This document shows positions 12,601 through 21,299 of a stretch of 64,000 nt of DNA, piece by piece. Position numbers and translations under genes: made by a program. The notes beneath the pieces are model-generated. The model did no database searches, was not told the origin of the DNA, and saw only the letters and a list, made by a program, of their open reading frames with translations. This stretch comes from Trichobilharzia szidati (Eukaryota; Platyhelminthes; Trematoda; Strigeidida; Schistosomatidae), in NCBI GenBank assembly GCA_944472155.2, contig OX235271.1, forward strand, positions 103,925,256-103,989,255, written 5' to 3'. Every line of letters begins with the position of its first letter. Position 1 is the stretch's first letter.

Positions 12601-13711
12601 TGGAATTCCTGTTGGAACTAATATTCCTAACTATGATGATGTACGACAAGTTGATGGATTTAAAAATGTTTCTTTGGATAATGTACTTAGTGTTCGTCTC
12701 GAGGATCCTAAACCAGAATTTCTACGTAATGAAGACAAACAAATGTACGTGGAACATGCTGAAAGTTCCTTTGAATTACAAGTTGGACTTCATGAACTGA
12801 TGGGATATGATTCTGGTAAACTGTTTCGGCGTGATTGTTATGGAAAACGAAATTTCCACACGAAAACTACTGAATATGTCATAAATGGAGGTCCTGTAAA
12901 AGGTTGGTGTGAACCAGGAGAAACGTATGACAGCAAGTTTCCAAACCTTCCATCTGCAATAGATAAGTGTCGAGCTGAGTGCGTTGGAATTTATTTATCT
13001 GATTTACCTCTTGTTCTGGAGCAGTTCGGTTTGAATACCAACTGTGCTCAAGGCGATGTCCCAGATGTAGTCTATATTAATTGGTTGTCAATGATTCCTT
13101 CAGTTGTAACTTCCATGGAGTTTTATTCTCCAGCAGAAAATGCTGATGACATTGGATCATGGTGTCAAGCACATTATTGTGCTCGTTATGCGATTCTGCG
13201 AGTTTTGATTGAAGCTGACGATTCTATGGGACGTACACATAAAGTAGTCGGTGAGGACGATGCATCTGATTTGTGTATTTCCTTGGATCCAAAAAGGCCT
13301 TTAACTGTGGCTCGTTCAGCAATTGGTGAATTCTTAAGAAAATTACAATATTACAAAGGTAAAACGAATGCTATGTATGGATATGCTTTCTTCCAACACT
13401 ATAGTCAACTACTTCCAAAATATTTGACTGATTTGCTCTGGCATAAATGGCTACGTGGATATCTTCTGATGCTGCAAACAAGATCTAAGTGGTTGGATAT
13501 AAAGCACAACCTACAACCTGATGATCTCGTCTTAGTTAACAGTGCTGACACACAGAGAGGTCTCTGGCGAAAGGCTATAGTTAAGCAGATGTACTATGAC
13601 CAAGATGGCCACGTCAGGACACTGTGTTTGAAAACTTCAACTCAAGAAGTGGAACAAGATATAAGAAGCGTACGAAAGGTCAACGTGGTGATCGTTCGCG
13701 GGGAGTGTTAA
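9644..13711 (+). CDS. Chimeric Gag/alpha-spectrin/DPP3/DUF5641 polyprotein, copy 1
   Basis: 1355 aa, no stop or frameshift. Residues 1-95: charged Gag-like region with a predicted helix at about 30-60 (YMVELELAKLRI). About 97-838: seven spectrin repeats of about 106 residues, starting near 100, 203, 309, 416, 522, 628 and 733, matching repeats 1-7 of alpha-spectrin (for example GDSLDSVEAL and GRDLASVQAL). About 844-1257: dipeptidyl peptidase III (family M49) without its N-terminal lobe, with YIGFIESYRDPFG and EGFKNVSL-like blocks. The zinc motif HELLGH reads HELMGY (1050-1055) and EECRAE reads DKCRAE (1107-1112), so two of three zinc ligands are lost while Glu1051 remains. About 1258-1355: BEL/Pao Pol C-terminal DUF5641-like segment (LLWHKWLRGYL...QTRSKW). 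The last Cys codon and stop are LTR bases. Expected product: an actin/membrane-skeleton-like rod fused to a dead peptidase; function unknown. Confidence 0.92.
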   Translation: MADKSYETMPSLTPQLGKSNEADFPGSNEYESRYMVELELAKLRIVQKEKEMELERLRQGRRECSCHNKSPYKPSTSHNVAVSPNDESAKTISKFLDMLKAYQYFKWNADELECWINEKLQTYTNEDFKEVSNLQLKKQKHQEFEFEVTVHAETLSALDSTGEEMIGQGHFATDIIKNRLDELHALWERLMAIFREKSSVINLKLKFVQFLRQVDEILFWIRENETYVTSEDLGQDLEDVETLQKGFNEFTKDLENQESRVEDIYRKADELLKEKFPEDALVIEKFRQVREALERLKDLVRKRQEKLLEAYEIQCFFRDIDRAISWVNEKSIPLSIEDCGRDLASVQALQRKHEALERDLTASDEKIVRLGDEAKALAQKHPDSQDTIQGKYDELITAWDKLKSQAVGRRGKLEESFKMHRFSADWRDVSIWMDEMKTSILADDLAKDVVGAEAQVERHKEYTAEINSRADSFDTCMQEGQALLSVGHPCNEDIVAKLSTLERERASLMQLCEERREQLEQCMGLQYFYRDAEQSESWIGKQEALLEINDVGDSLDSVEALIRKHEDFEKSLLEQEEKMRQLDEFAAKLIESNHYAAAQVHEIQEGLQIRRNALKEKAQNRRQRLEDSHRYQMFDRDADEMQSWISGKLRNALDESYKDSTNLQTKVQKHQSFEAEIQANQSRVEDIKKTGQDLLNANHYNSPEIKVKIEQLDETWSHLVNAMGDKKKNLDQASRQQQFARNVEDVKLWLNDVEAQIASEDVGRDLNGVMNAQKRHNLLESDVAAHRERIDAFKVQADTLAAESHFDAPIIQEKQRQLAQRYHDLQIPLSQRREKLRDALPSDTSLQLEYGDYSELMKLLVDCCKDFKAHSLNQIESEMWHQFAESFTTGSVATHKDAFRLWVKDKNPVVEKYIGFIESYRDPFGVRARFESFVAVVNRSVSKKFQRLVNNAERLLTSLPWPSTFEKVNFLQPDFTSLDVVTFATAGIPVGTNIPNYDDVRQVDGFKNVSLDNVLSVRLEDPKPEFLRNEDKQMYVEHAESSFELQVGLHELMGYDSGKLFRRDCYGKRNFHTKTTEYVINGGPVKGWCEPGETYDSKFPNLPSAIDKCRAECVGIYLSDLPLVLEQFGLNTNCAQGDVPDVVYINWLSMIPSVVTSMEFYSPAENADDIGSWCQAHYCARYAILRVLIEADDSMGRTHKVVGEDDASDLCISLDPKRPLTVARSAIGEFLRKLQYYKGKTNAMYGYAFFQHYSQLLPKYLTDLLWHKWLRGYLLMLQTRSKWLDIKHNLQPDDLVLVNSADTQRGLWRKAIVKQMYYDQDGHVRTLCLKTSTQEVEQDIRSVRKVNVVIVRGEC

Positions 13712-14098
13712 TCGCGATAGATAGATAGACTGTATGATAAACAGCCAATCAATATTATGTGACCTTTTTGTCGCGATTATTGGTCGATTTATTGTAACTC
13801 TCACCACGTGATGACCTTGAATGTTCTTTTTTGTCTGTCACTTTACTTGTATATACATGTAATTAATTGACTGTTCATTTTGTCCGTACCTTCAATACTG
13901 TTCGGTACGTTTTTGTCCTATTTTTGTAATGACAATGGATTTGTACATTTTTCTTGGTGTAATTGTATGGTTTATTTTATGTTTTAGAAACAGATAAAGT
14001 TAAAGTCAAGTTATTCTGTTTTAACTATTGCTAAGCCCAGACTCTGTGTTGTCAGTATTGAGGGAGGACTAAATCTGTAGGATAAAAATAATCCTACA
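13706..14098 (+). repeat. LTR 2, shared by both units
   Basis: 393 bp, apparently identical to LTR 1. It is at once the 3' LTR of unit 1 and the 5' LTR of unit 2. The preceding GGGGAG is the candidate polypurine tract. Its first six bases encode Cys and the stop of the ORF before it. Confidence 0.93.
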
Positions 14099-14137
14099 AA
14101 GTTTCGAACAGTATTCCAGACGAAAGTTTCGAACAGT

Positions 14138-17100
14138 ATGGCAGACAAAAGTTATGAAACTATGCCGTCGTTAACTCCACAATTAGGAAAGAGTAATGAA
14201 GCTGATTTCACTGGAAGCAACGAGTATGAATCACGCTATATGGTAGAATTGGAGCTAGCGAAATTGCGCATAGTCCAAAAGGAGAAAGAAATGGAATTAG
14301 AAAGATTACGACAAGGTAGACGCGAATGTTCTTGTCACAATAAATCGCCTTACAAACCTTCTACTTCCCATAATGTCGCTGTATCTCCTAATGATGAGTC
14401 CGCCAAAACCATATCTAAGTTTCTGGACATGCTTAAAGCATATCAATATTTTAAGTGGAATGCCGATGAACTTGAGTGTTGGATCAATGAAAAACTGCAA
14501 ACATATACAAATGAGGATTTTAAAGAAGTCAGTAATCTTCAGCTGAAAAAACAGAAACATCAAGAGTTTGAGTTCGAAGTAACAGTTCATGCTGAAACAC
14601 TCTCAGCTCTAGATTCTACGGGAGAAGAAATGATTGGTCAGGGACACTTCGCAACAGATATTATCAAAAACCGTCTTGATGAATTGCATGCCCTGTGGGA
14701 AAGGCTTATGGCTATTTTCAGAGAAAAATCCAGTGTCATTAACCTAAAGCTTAAATTTGTCCAGTTTTTACGCCAAGTCGACGAAATACTTTTCTGGATA
14801 CGTGAAAACGAAACTTACGTAACATCAGAGGATTTAGGTCAAGACTTGGAAGATGTTGAGACACTTCAAAAAGGGTTTAATGAGTTTACAAAAGATCTCG
14901 AGAATCAAGAAAGTCGTGTCGAAGACATCTATCGGAAGGCAGATGAACTTCTAAAAGAGAAATTTCCTGAGGATGCCCTAGTCATAGAAAAGTTCAGACA
15001 GGTCCGCGAAGCTCTAGAACGTCTGAAGGATCTGGTTAGAAAACGACAAGAAAAGCTCCTGGAAGCCTATGAGATACAGTGCTTCTTTAGAGACATAGAT
15101 AGAGCTATATCGTGGGTGAATGAAAAGTCCATTCCTTTATCCATTGAGGATTGTGGTCGTGATCTTGCCTCAGTCCAAGCCTTACAAAGGAAGCACGAAG
15201 CATTAGAAAGGGATTTGACTGCCTCAGATGAAAAGATTGTTCGACTTGGAGATGAGGCTAAGGCGCTTGCACAGAAGCATCCTGATTCGCAAGACACTAT
15301 ACAAGGCAAGTATGACGAATTAATTACTGCATGGGATAAGCTGAAAAGTCAGGCTGTAGGTAGGAGAGGTAAACTGGAAGAGTCATTCAAGATGCATCGC
15401 TTTTCGGCTGACTGGAGAGACGTGAGTATCTGGATGGATGAAATGAAGACGTCAATATTGGCGGATGATTTGGCAAAGGATGTAGTTGGTGCTGAAGCCC
15501 AAGTAGAACGACATAAGGAATACACCGCTGAGATAAATTCTCGAGCTGAAAGTTTCGATACTTGCATGCAAGAAGGTCAGGCATTACTAAGTGTTGGCCA
15601 TCCCTGTAATGAAGACATAGTTGCTAAACTTTCCACCCTTGAAAGAGAGAGAGCCTCCCTGATGCAGTTGTGTGAGGAAAGACGTGAACAGCTAGAACAG
15701 TGTATGGGCCTTCAGTATTTTTACCGCGACGCTGAACAGTCGGAATCTTGGATTGGTAAGCAAGAGGCCCTCCTAGAAATAAATGATGGGGGAGACTCAC
15801 TCGATTCTGTGGAAGCACTTATAAGGAAACATGAAGACTTCGAAAAGTCACTTTTAGAACAAGAAGAAAAGATGCGACAACTTGATGAATTCGCTGCAAA
15901 ATTAATCGAATCAAACCACTATGCCGCTGCGCAGGTTCATGAGATTCAGGAAGGTCTTCAAAATAGACGAAATGCATTAAAGGAGAAAGCTCAGAACCGC
16001 CGTCAGCTTCCTGAAGATTCCCACCGTTACCAAATGTTCGATAGAGATTCAGATGAAATGCAGTCATGGATATCAGGAAAACTTAGAAATGCACTTGATG
16101 AAAGTTACAAAGACTCCACGAATTTGCAAACAAAGGTGCAGAAGCATCAGAGTTTTGAGGCAAAAATACAAGCGAACAAATCCCGCGTTGAAGATATTAA
16201 AAAGACAGGTCAAGGTTTGTTAAATGCAAACCACTACAACTCACCAGAAATAAAAGTAGAGATTGAACAGTTGGATGAAACTCGGTCTCATCTCGTAAAT
16301 GCCATGGGAGACAAGAAGAAAAATTTAGATCAAGCAAGTAGGCAACAACAGTTCGCTCGCAACGTAGAAGATGTCGAGTTATGGTTGAATGAAGTTGAAG
16401 CTCATATAGCCTCAGAGGATGTCGGTCGTGATCTAAACGGTGTGATGAACGCACAAAAGCGGCACAACTTGCTTGAATCTGATGTAGCTACTCATCGTGA
16501 ACGTATAGATGCATTCAAAGTCCAGGCTGACACGCTTGCTGCAGAAAGTCATTTCGACGCTCCTATTATCCAAGAAAAACAAAGACAGTTAGCCCAACGT
16601 TACCATGACCTGCAAATCCCTCTAAGTCAACGTCGTGAGAAGTTAAGAGGTGCCCTTCCCTCGGACACATCTTTGCAGCTTGAATATGGTGACTATGGTG
16701 AGCTGATGAAGTTACTAGTCGATTGTTGTAAAGATTTTAAAGCACATTCGCTTAACCAAATCGAATCAGAAATGTGGCATCAGTTTGCTGAAAGCTTCAC
16801 TACTGGCTCAGTAGCCACTCACAAAGATGCCTTCAGGTTATGGGTTAAAGATAAGAACCCTGTTGTTGAAAAGTATATTGGGTTTATAGAGTCATACCGT
16901 GATCCCTTTGGTGTTCGTGCAAGGTTTGAATCATTTGTCGCTGTTGTAAATAGATCAGTGTCTAAAAAATTCCAACGACTTGTGAATAATGCTGAAAGGT
17001 TGTTGACAAGTTTACCATGGCCCTCTACGTTTGAAAAAGTTAATTTCTTACAGTCAGACTTTACTAGTTTGGATATAGTGACGTTTACAACTGCTGGAAT

Positions 17101-18205
17101 TCCTGTTGGAACTAATATTTCTAACTATGATGATGTACGACAAGTTGATGGATTTAAAAATGTTTCTTTGGATAATGTACTTAGTGTTCGTCTTGAGGAT
17201 CCTAAACCAGAATTTCTACGTAATGAAGATAAACAAATGTACGTGGAACATGCTGAAAGTTCCTTTGAATTACAAGTTGGACTTCATGAACTGATGGGAT
17301 ATGATTCTGGCAAACTGTTTCGGCGTGATTGTTATGGAAAACGAAATTTCCACACGAAAACTACTGAGTATGTCATAAATGGAGGTCCTGTAAAAAGTTG
17401 GTGTGAACCAGGAGAAACGTATGACAGCAAGTTTCCAAACCTTCCATCTGCAATAGATAAGTGTCGAGCTGAGTGCGTTGGAATTTATTTATCTGATTTA
17501 CCTCTTGTTCTGGAGCAGTTCGGTTTGAATACCAACTGTGCTCAAGGCGATGTCCCAGATGTAGTCTACATGAATTGGTTGTCAATGATTCCTTCAGTTG
17601 TAACTTCCATGGAGTTTTATTCTCCAGCAGAAAATGCTGATGACATTGGATCATGGTGTCAAGCACACTGTTCTGCTCGTTATGCGATTCTGCGAGTTTT
17701 GATTGAAGCTGACGATTCTATGGGACGTACACATAAAGTAGTCGGTGAGGACGATGCATTTGATTTGTGTATTTCCTTGGATCCAAAAAGACCTTTAACT
17801 GTGGCTCGTTCAGCAATTGGTGAATTCTTAGGAAAATTACAATATTACAAAGGTAAAACGAATGCTATGTATGGATATGCTTTCTTCCAACACTATAGTC
17901 AACTACTTCCAAAATATTTGTCTGATTTGCTCTGGCATAAATGGCTACGTGGATATCTTCTGATGCTGCAAACAAGATCTAAGTGGTTGGATATAAAGCA
18001 CAACCTACAACCTGATGATCTCGTCTTAGTTAACAGTGCTGACACACAGAGAGGTCTCTGGCGAAAGGCTATAGTTAAGCAGATGTACTATGAGCAAGAT
18101 GGCCACGTCAGGACAGTGTGTTTGAAAACTTCAACTCAAGAAGTGGAACAAGATATAAGAAGCGTACGAAAGGTCAACGTGGTGATCGTTCGCGGGGAGT
18201 GTTAA
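14138..18205 (+). CDS. Chimeric Gag/alpha-spectrin/DPP3/DUF5641 polyprotein, copy 2
   Basis: 1355 aa, same domain order and length as copy 1. By eye the two proteins differ at 31 residues: only Pro25 to Thr in the first 470 residues, the rest spread over the remaining two thirds. The altered zinc motifs HELMGY and DKCRAE are present here too, so these losses predate the split of the copies or were spread by conversion. About half as many silent as replacement differences were seen, so constraint looks weak, yet no stop has appeared. One change, Arg-Leu to Leu-Pro near residue 625, would disturb a spectrin helix. The sequence before the ATG repeats the 25-bp leader of unit 1. Confidence 0.92.
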   Translation: MADKSYETMPSLTPQLGKSNEADFTGSNEYESRYMVELELAKLRIVQKEKEMELERLRQGRRECSCHNKSPYKPSTSHNVAVSPNDESAKTISKFLDMLKAYQYFKWNADELECWINEKLQTYTNEDFKEVSNLQLKKQKHQEFEFEVTVHAETLSALDSTGEEMIGQGHFATDIIKNRLDELHALWERLMAIFREKSSVINLKLKFVQFLRQVDEILFWIRENETYVTSEDLGQDLEDVETLQKGFNEFTKDLENQESRVEDIYRKADELLKEKFPEDALVIEKFRQVREALERLKDLVRKRQEKLLEAYEIQCFFRDIDRAISWVNEKSIPLSIEDCGRDLASVQALQRKHEALERDLTASDEKIVRLGDEAKALAQKHPDSQDTIQGKYDELITAWDKLKSQAVGRRGKLEESFKMHRFSADWRDVSIWMDEMKTSILADDLAKDVVGAEAQVERHKEYTAEINSRAESFDTCMQEGQALLSVGHPCNEDIVAKLSTLERERASLMQLCEERREQLEQCMGLQYFYRDAEQSESWIGKQEALLEINDGGDSLDSVEALIRKHEDFEKSLLEQEEKMRQLDEFAAKLIESNHYAAAQVHEIQEGLQNRRNALKEKAQNRRQLPEDSHRYQMFDRDSDEMQSWISGKLRNALDESYKDSTNLQTKVQKHQSFEAKIQANKSRVEDIKKTGQGLLNANHYNSPEIKVEIEQLDETRSHLVNAMGDKKKNLDQASRQQQFARNVEDVELWLNEVEAHIASEDVGRDLNGVMNAQKRHNLLESDVATHRERIDAFKVQADTLAAESHFDAPIIQEKQRQLAQRYHDLQIPLSQRREKLRGALPSDTSLQLEYGDYGELMKLLVDCCKDFKAHSLNQIESEMWHQFAESFTTGSVATHKDAFRLWVKDKNPVVEKYIGFIESYRDPFGVRARFESFVAVVNRSVSKKFQRLVNNAERLLTSLPWPSTFEKVNFLQSDFTSLDIVTFTTAGIPVGTNISNYDDVRQVDGFKNVSLDNVLSVRLEDPKPEFLRNEDKQMYVEHAESSFELQVGLHELMGYDSGKLFRRDCYGKRNFHTKTTEYVINGGPVKSWCEPGETYDSKFPNLPSAIDKCRAECVGIYLSDLPLVLEQFGLNTNCAQGDVPDVVYMNWLSMIPSVVTSMEFYSPAENADDIGSWCQAHCSARYAILRVLIEADDSMGRTHKVVGEDDAFDLCISLDPKRPLTVARSAIGEFLGKLQYYKGKTNAMYGYAFFQHYSQLLPKYLSDLLWHKWLRGYLLMLQTRSKWLDIKHNLQPDDLVLVNSADTQRGLWRKAIVKQMYYEQDGHVRTVCLKTSTQEVEQDIRSVRKVNVVIVRGEC

Positions 18206-18592
18206 TCGCGATAGATAGATAGACTGTATGATAAACAGCCAATCAATATTATGTGACCTCTTTGTCGCGATTATTGGTCGATTTATTGTAACTCTCACCA
18301 CGTGATGACCTTGAATGTTCTTTTTTGTCTGTCACTTTACTTGTATATACATGTAATTAATTGACTGTTCATTTTGTCCGTACCTTCAATACTGTTCGGT
18401 ACGTTTTTGTCCTATTTTTGTAATGACAATGGATTTGTACATTTTTCTTGGTGTAATTGTATGGTTTATTTTATGTTTTAGAAACAGATAAAGTTAAAGT
18501 CAAGTTATTCTGTTTTAACTATTGCTAAGCCCAGACTCTGTGTTGTCAGTATTGAGGGAGGACTAAATCTGTAGGATAAAAATAATCCTACA
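18200..18592 (+). repeat. LTR 3 of chimeric element
   Basis: 393 bp. One difference from LTR 1 and 2: C at 18260 instead of T. Ends ATCCTACA and is followed directly by GGAAG. Confidence 0.93.
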
Positions 18593-18597
18593 GGAAG
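18593..18597. repeat. Target-site duplication, right copy (GGAAG)
   Basis: Matches 9207-9211 and closes the array. Confidence 0.8.
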
Positions 18598-19261
18598 TGT
18601 AGACAATAAAGTGAAATACAATAAACACAATGTTAGAATGTTATAAAGTTAGGTGTAACAAAACAAAACTAAAAGTGCAGCATGTAATTAAGAAGGATAG
18701 ATAGGTTTTCATGAATCATATGATAAAATCAAGACCATGGTAACGAAAGAGACCGTAGAATTTTTTACTGAGCACAAAGTTCTTGCTTTATGTAATGGAT
18801 TACCGAGGTTTCCGATTTAATAAACCTTTCTGCACCTACACTATGAAAGCTTTTCTGCTTGGCTCCAGTGCTACATCTAATAATGCAGCTCCTGTACCTC
18901 TCCACTTGGATACAAGACATCTTTGATGATATATATCTCATGCTCTTATTTCACAGTCTGGGACATCATCGTCTTGCACGACGACATGAGAGAAATCGAT
19001 CAACTCCGACTATAGGACATCACCTCCATACAGTATCCTAAACCTACTTTCTTTAGCATGTATTTTTTGATAATCCTTGTGGGATTATGAAATGGATTCA
19101 CAGATAATAACAGCAGTTGTAGTATGGAAGTATGTTACTCAACTTCATAAGTAAGGTGGAAAAATTTCATGAAATATTAGCGAATACAAATGGGATACAT
19201 GTCGAATTTATGACACTAACAGTAAAATTAAGAATTTTGCGTGAATCGCTCGGCGTTTGTA
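18598..19261. other. Flank right of the LTR element
   Basis: No gene or repeat recognised; short readings only. Confidence 0.5.
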
Positions 19262-19492
19262 TTTTTTTCCTTCACTTTCCCCAGTGGAACATAGGGCCTC
19301 AAGCTAGTGCTAGAAGTTTTTGTAGCAGTGTTTATTTTACAGGATGGGTTCGCTAGCCTCATGCCCAGACTTTCCTGTTCACCAGAATTATTTCTGGCTT
19401 AGCGAGATAAAGGAGTGCGTCGGCCGGGAATCGAACCCCGGACCATGTGCATGGTCGGCGAGCGTCCTAACCGCTATGCCACCGACGCACTC
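19262..19492 (-). mobile_element. tRNA-derived SINE, family A, full copy
   Basis: On the minus strand a tRNA-like head has an A box (GGCATAGCGGTTAGGACG) and a B box (GGTTCGATTCC) around 'gaccatgcacatggtc'. Then comes a body with 'ggctagcaacc'-like text, and a tail 'tatgttccactggg(a)acgcaaaggaa'-like that is shared with the RTE LINE at 48.6 kb. Further copies are at 27254, 39606, 43994 and 49797. The head cannot be a functional tRNA because it is fused to a body and the stems do not all pair. Confidence 0.8.
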
Positions 19493-20280
19493 AGCGTCTG
19501 TATGGAAGACTGAAATTTTCATGTGACCTATGGGAAAGTTCTGTCGCTGAATGAATACACGTAGTGACGACAGGATTTTCTGAAGTGTCACTTAGCAGTT
19601 GCGGAAGAGGATGTCAGCCTATTAGCCTAGAAGATATGGGTTCCCACTTTGAGAATAACCCTCAGAATTATTCCTTTCGCAATCAGTGCATTTCCAGCAT
19701 ACTCGCAGTAGATGATAAACACGCCAAAAGTATTGGCATAACTTAGATACAAAGAAGAATACTAATTCAGCATAAACGTTCTGTTATTACTCTGTTGCGG
19801 ATACACTACAATTTCACCCAGGTGTCCTAGTTATGAAAACGGGTGTTTTAAGCTAACAAGTCCCGCTATTATTTGAGCACAATTTCGAACCTCTATCAGA
19901 CTGCGGTTAGCTTCTACGCTACCAGGTCGTAAAGGTGTAACATTAACAGACTTTCGACTTGAAATATCCGGTGAAAACTAGTACATCCATAAATGCTGAA
20001 ACTCTAGTAGGCACTTGAAAAATGTTTATATCATTTTCGATTTTATCAGCCATGAAATGTCACTTTAAACTCCAGAGTTTCCTTAACCGAAATGAAAACA
20101 AACTGGCAGAGATTGTGAGCGAGGAATTTTGCTTAATGCTAATACTTCCGGCAGTTTAATAGATGAGCAATAGTATGGGACTTAGGAAACGTATGAAAAT
20201 AAGGAAGCTTCATCTACATCTACATCTTCAATGATCAGCTTTGTTTGTCACCACTACTGGCAATAAAAGAAGTGTGTTAG
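19493..20280. other. Unassigned, perhaps degenerate 5' part of the gypsy element
   Basis: No readable domain. It adjoins the Ty3/gypsy RT remnant on its 5' side, so decayed Gag or early RT sequence is possible but not shown. Confidence 0.3.
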
Positions 20281-21010
20281 GTGTACATAAATGACGTACT
20301 CATCACTCGATCGGATACAAACACACATGAAGACCACATACGGTCAGTGATGCTCATACTAGAGGACAAAATGACTTTGGAGGCATAAACAGTGGAGTCC
20401 CTAATGCATATCACTGAAAGCATTGGAGTCGCACCAATACTCAAAAGGGTGAATGCCATCAGCTAGTATCTTCTGTCTAATTCCCTCACTCTGAAGCGAT
20501 CTGGGGTTGGTCGACTTCTACCGACATTTTATACCTTATTGCGTACAGAACATGCAGGGCCTGACTGATATGTTGAAGGGAAAACTCAAAGGCTTCCAGC
20601 TGTTAAAAGAAGCAGCCGATACAACTGTACAACTGACATGCACTGGCAGAAGTCACAGTCTAAAATGTCCTGATATAAGTGCTTACCTTGTATTAATGCA
20701 GGATTCATCCGATGAGACAATAGCAGCCGCTCTTAATCAGGTGGTTGACAGAGTATGAACGAGTCACATCCTAATATAAAAGTAACAATCCCCTAGAACA
20801 GACACTCTACCTCTGGCAAAGTTTTTAGCAATCTATCTAACCGTTACACATCTTCACCACATAGCATCCATTATCTATATAGACCATAAGCCTTTCATTT
20901 AAGCATTCAGTGAGAAAAGCGCAATTCGCCACCTTGACTTTATTTAAGAGTCTTGCAGTGACATGAGGCACGTACATGATGCGGAAAACCGCATGGCTGA
21001 GGCACAGTCT
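20281..21010 (+). mobile_element. Degenerate Ty3/gypsy RT-RNase H fragment
   Basis: Reading the plus strand with several stops and frame changes gives, in order, an RT active-site-like VYINDVLI (usual form Y-x-D-D), then FYRHFIPYC...LTDMLKGK, then ALLQQ-like RNase H start, then YIDHKPF and IRHLDFI / MRHVHDAENRMAEA, all in the order of a Ty3/gypsy Pol. At least three in-frame stops (after MTLEA, after VDRV, in the RNase H part) show that it is dead. No LTR found nearby. Confidence 0.75.
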
Positions 21011-21299
21011 GGATAGGGTGCAAAAAACCACCCCACACTTTGTAGGTGTGGCGGAGAATCAAAAGAAGAAGAAAGTCTAAGCACAACCTCACTGCGAATA
21101 ATTATAGTCATACATCGAATTGGTTACCATCCCCAGTAAATAGTAACTTGATATACTGTGACACAACCAAAGATTCGCAAATGCCGCTCGTCTCTAAAAT
21201 TGTAGGGAAACTCATATTCAGTAACTTCCACTCGTTGACATACTCTACAGCAAAATCTTCGGGTAAAATTATCTCACAAAACCGGGCCTATAGCGGACA

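Larger units (their letters stand above)
9212..18592 (+). mobile_element. Tandem chimeric BEL/Pao-type LTR element with captured host genes
   Basis: Structure: LTR, 4101-bp internal part, LTR, 4101-bp internal part, LTR, the whole flanked by GGAAG. The two units are offset by exactly 4494 bp. Each internal part is filled by one 1355-codon ORF. The ORF ends are retroelement-like (Gag-like start; DUF5641-type Pol tail), while the middle is cellular: seven alpha-spectrin repeats and most of dipeptidyl peptidase III, without introns. Protease, RT, RNase H and integrase are missing, so movement would need a related BEL/Pao element acting in trans. A short purine run (GGGGAG) precedes LTR 2 and LTR 3, fitting a polypurine tract. 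Very similar LTRs suggest a recent origin. BEL/Pao is inferred from the DUF5641-like tail and the 5-bp duplication. Confidence 0.9.

Noticed and set aside
9644..13711. The ORF as a genuine host spectrin gene
   Set aside because: No introns over 4 kb, flanking LTRs, a retroelement Pol tail, and only seven repeats followed by a peptidase do not fit alpha-spectrin, which continues for about twenty repeats with SH3 and EF-hand parts.
9812..18000. Minus-strand readings of 60-97 codons under the two large ORFs, several repeated at the same offset
   Set aside because: They are antisense shadows of the chimeric ORFs. They recur only because the units are duplicated, and show no domain.
9212..18592. 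The tandem as an assembly duplication
   Set aside because: The two units differ at some 45 bases by eye and the LTRs by one, with a target-site duplication only at the outer ends. A collapsed or doubled assembly would give identical copies. Long reads would still settle it.
19413..19490. Several tRNA-like segments with A and B boxes as functional tRNA genes
   Set aside because: Each is fused to a SINE body and LINE-like tail, stems are imperfect, and copies recur on both strands.
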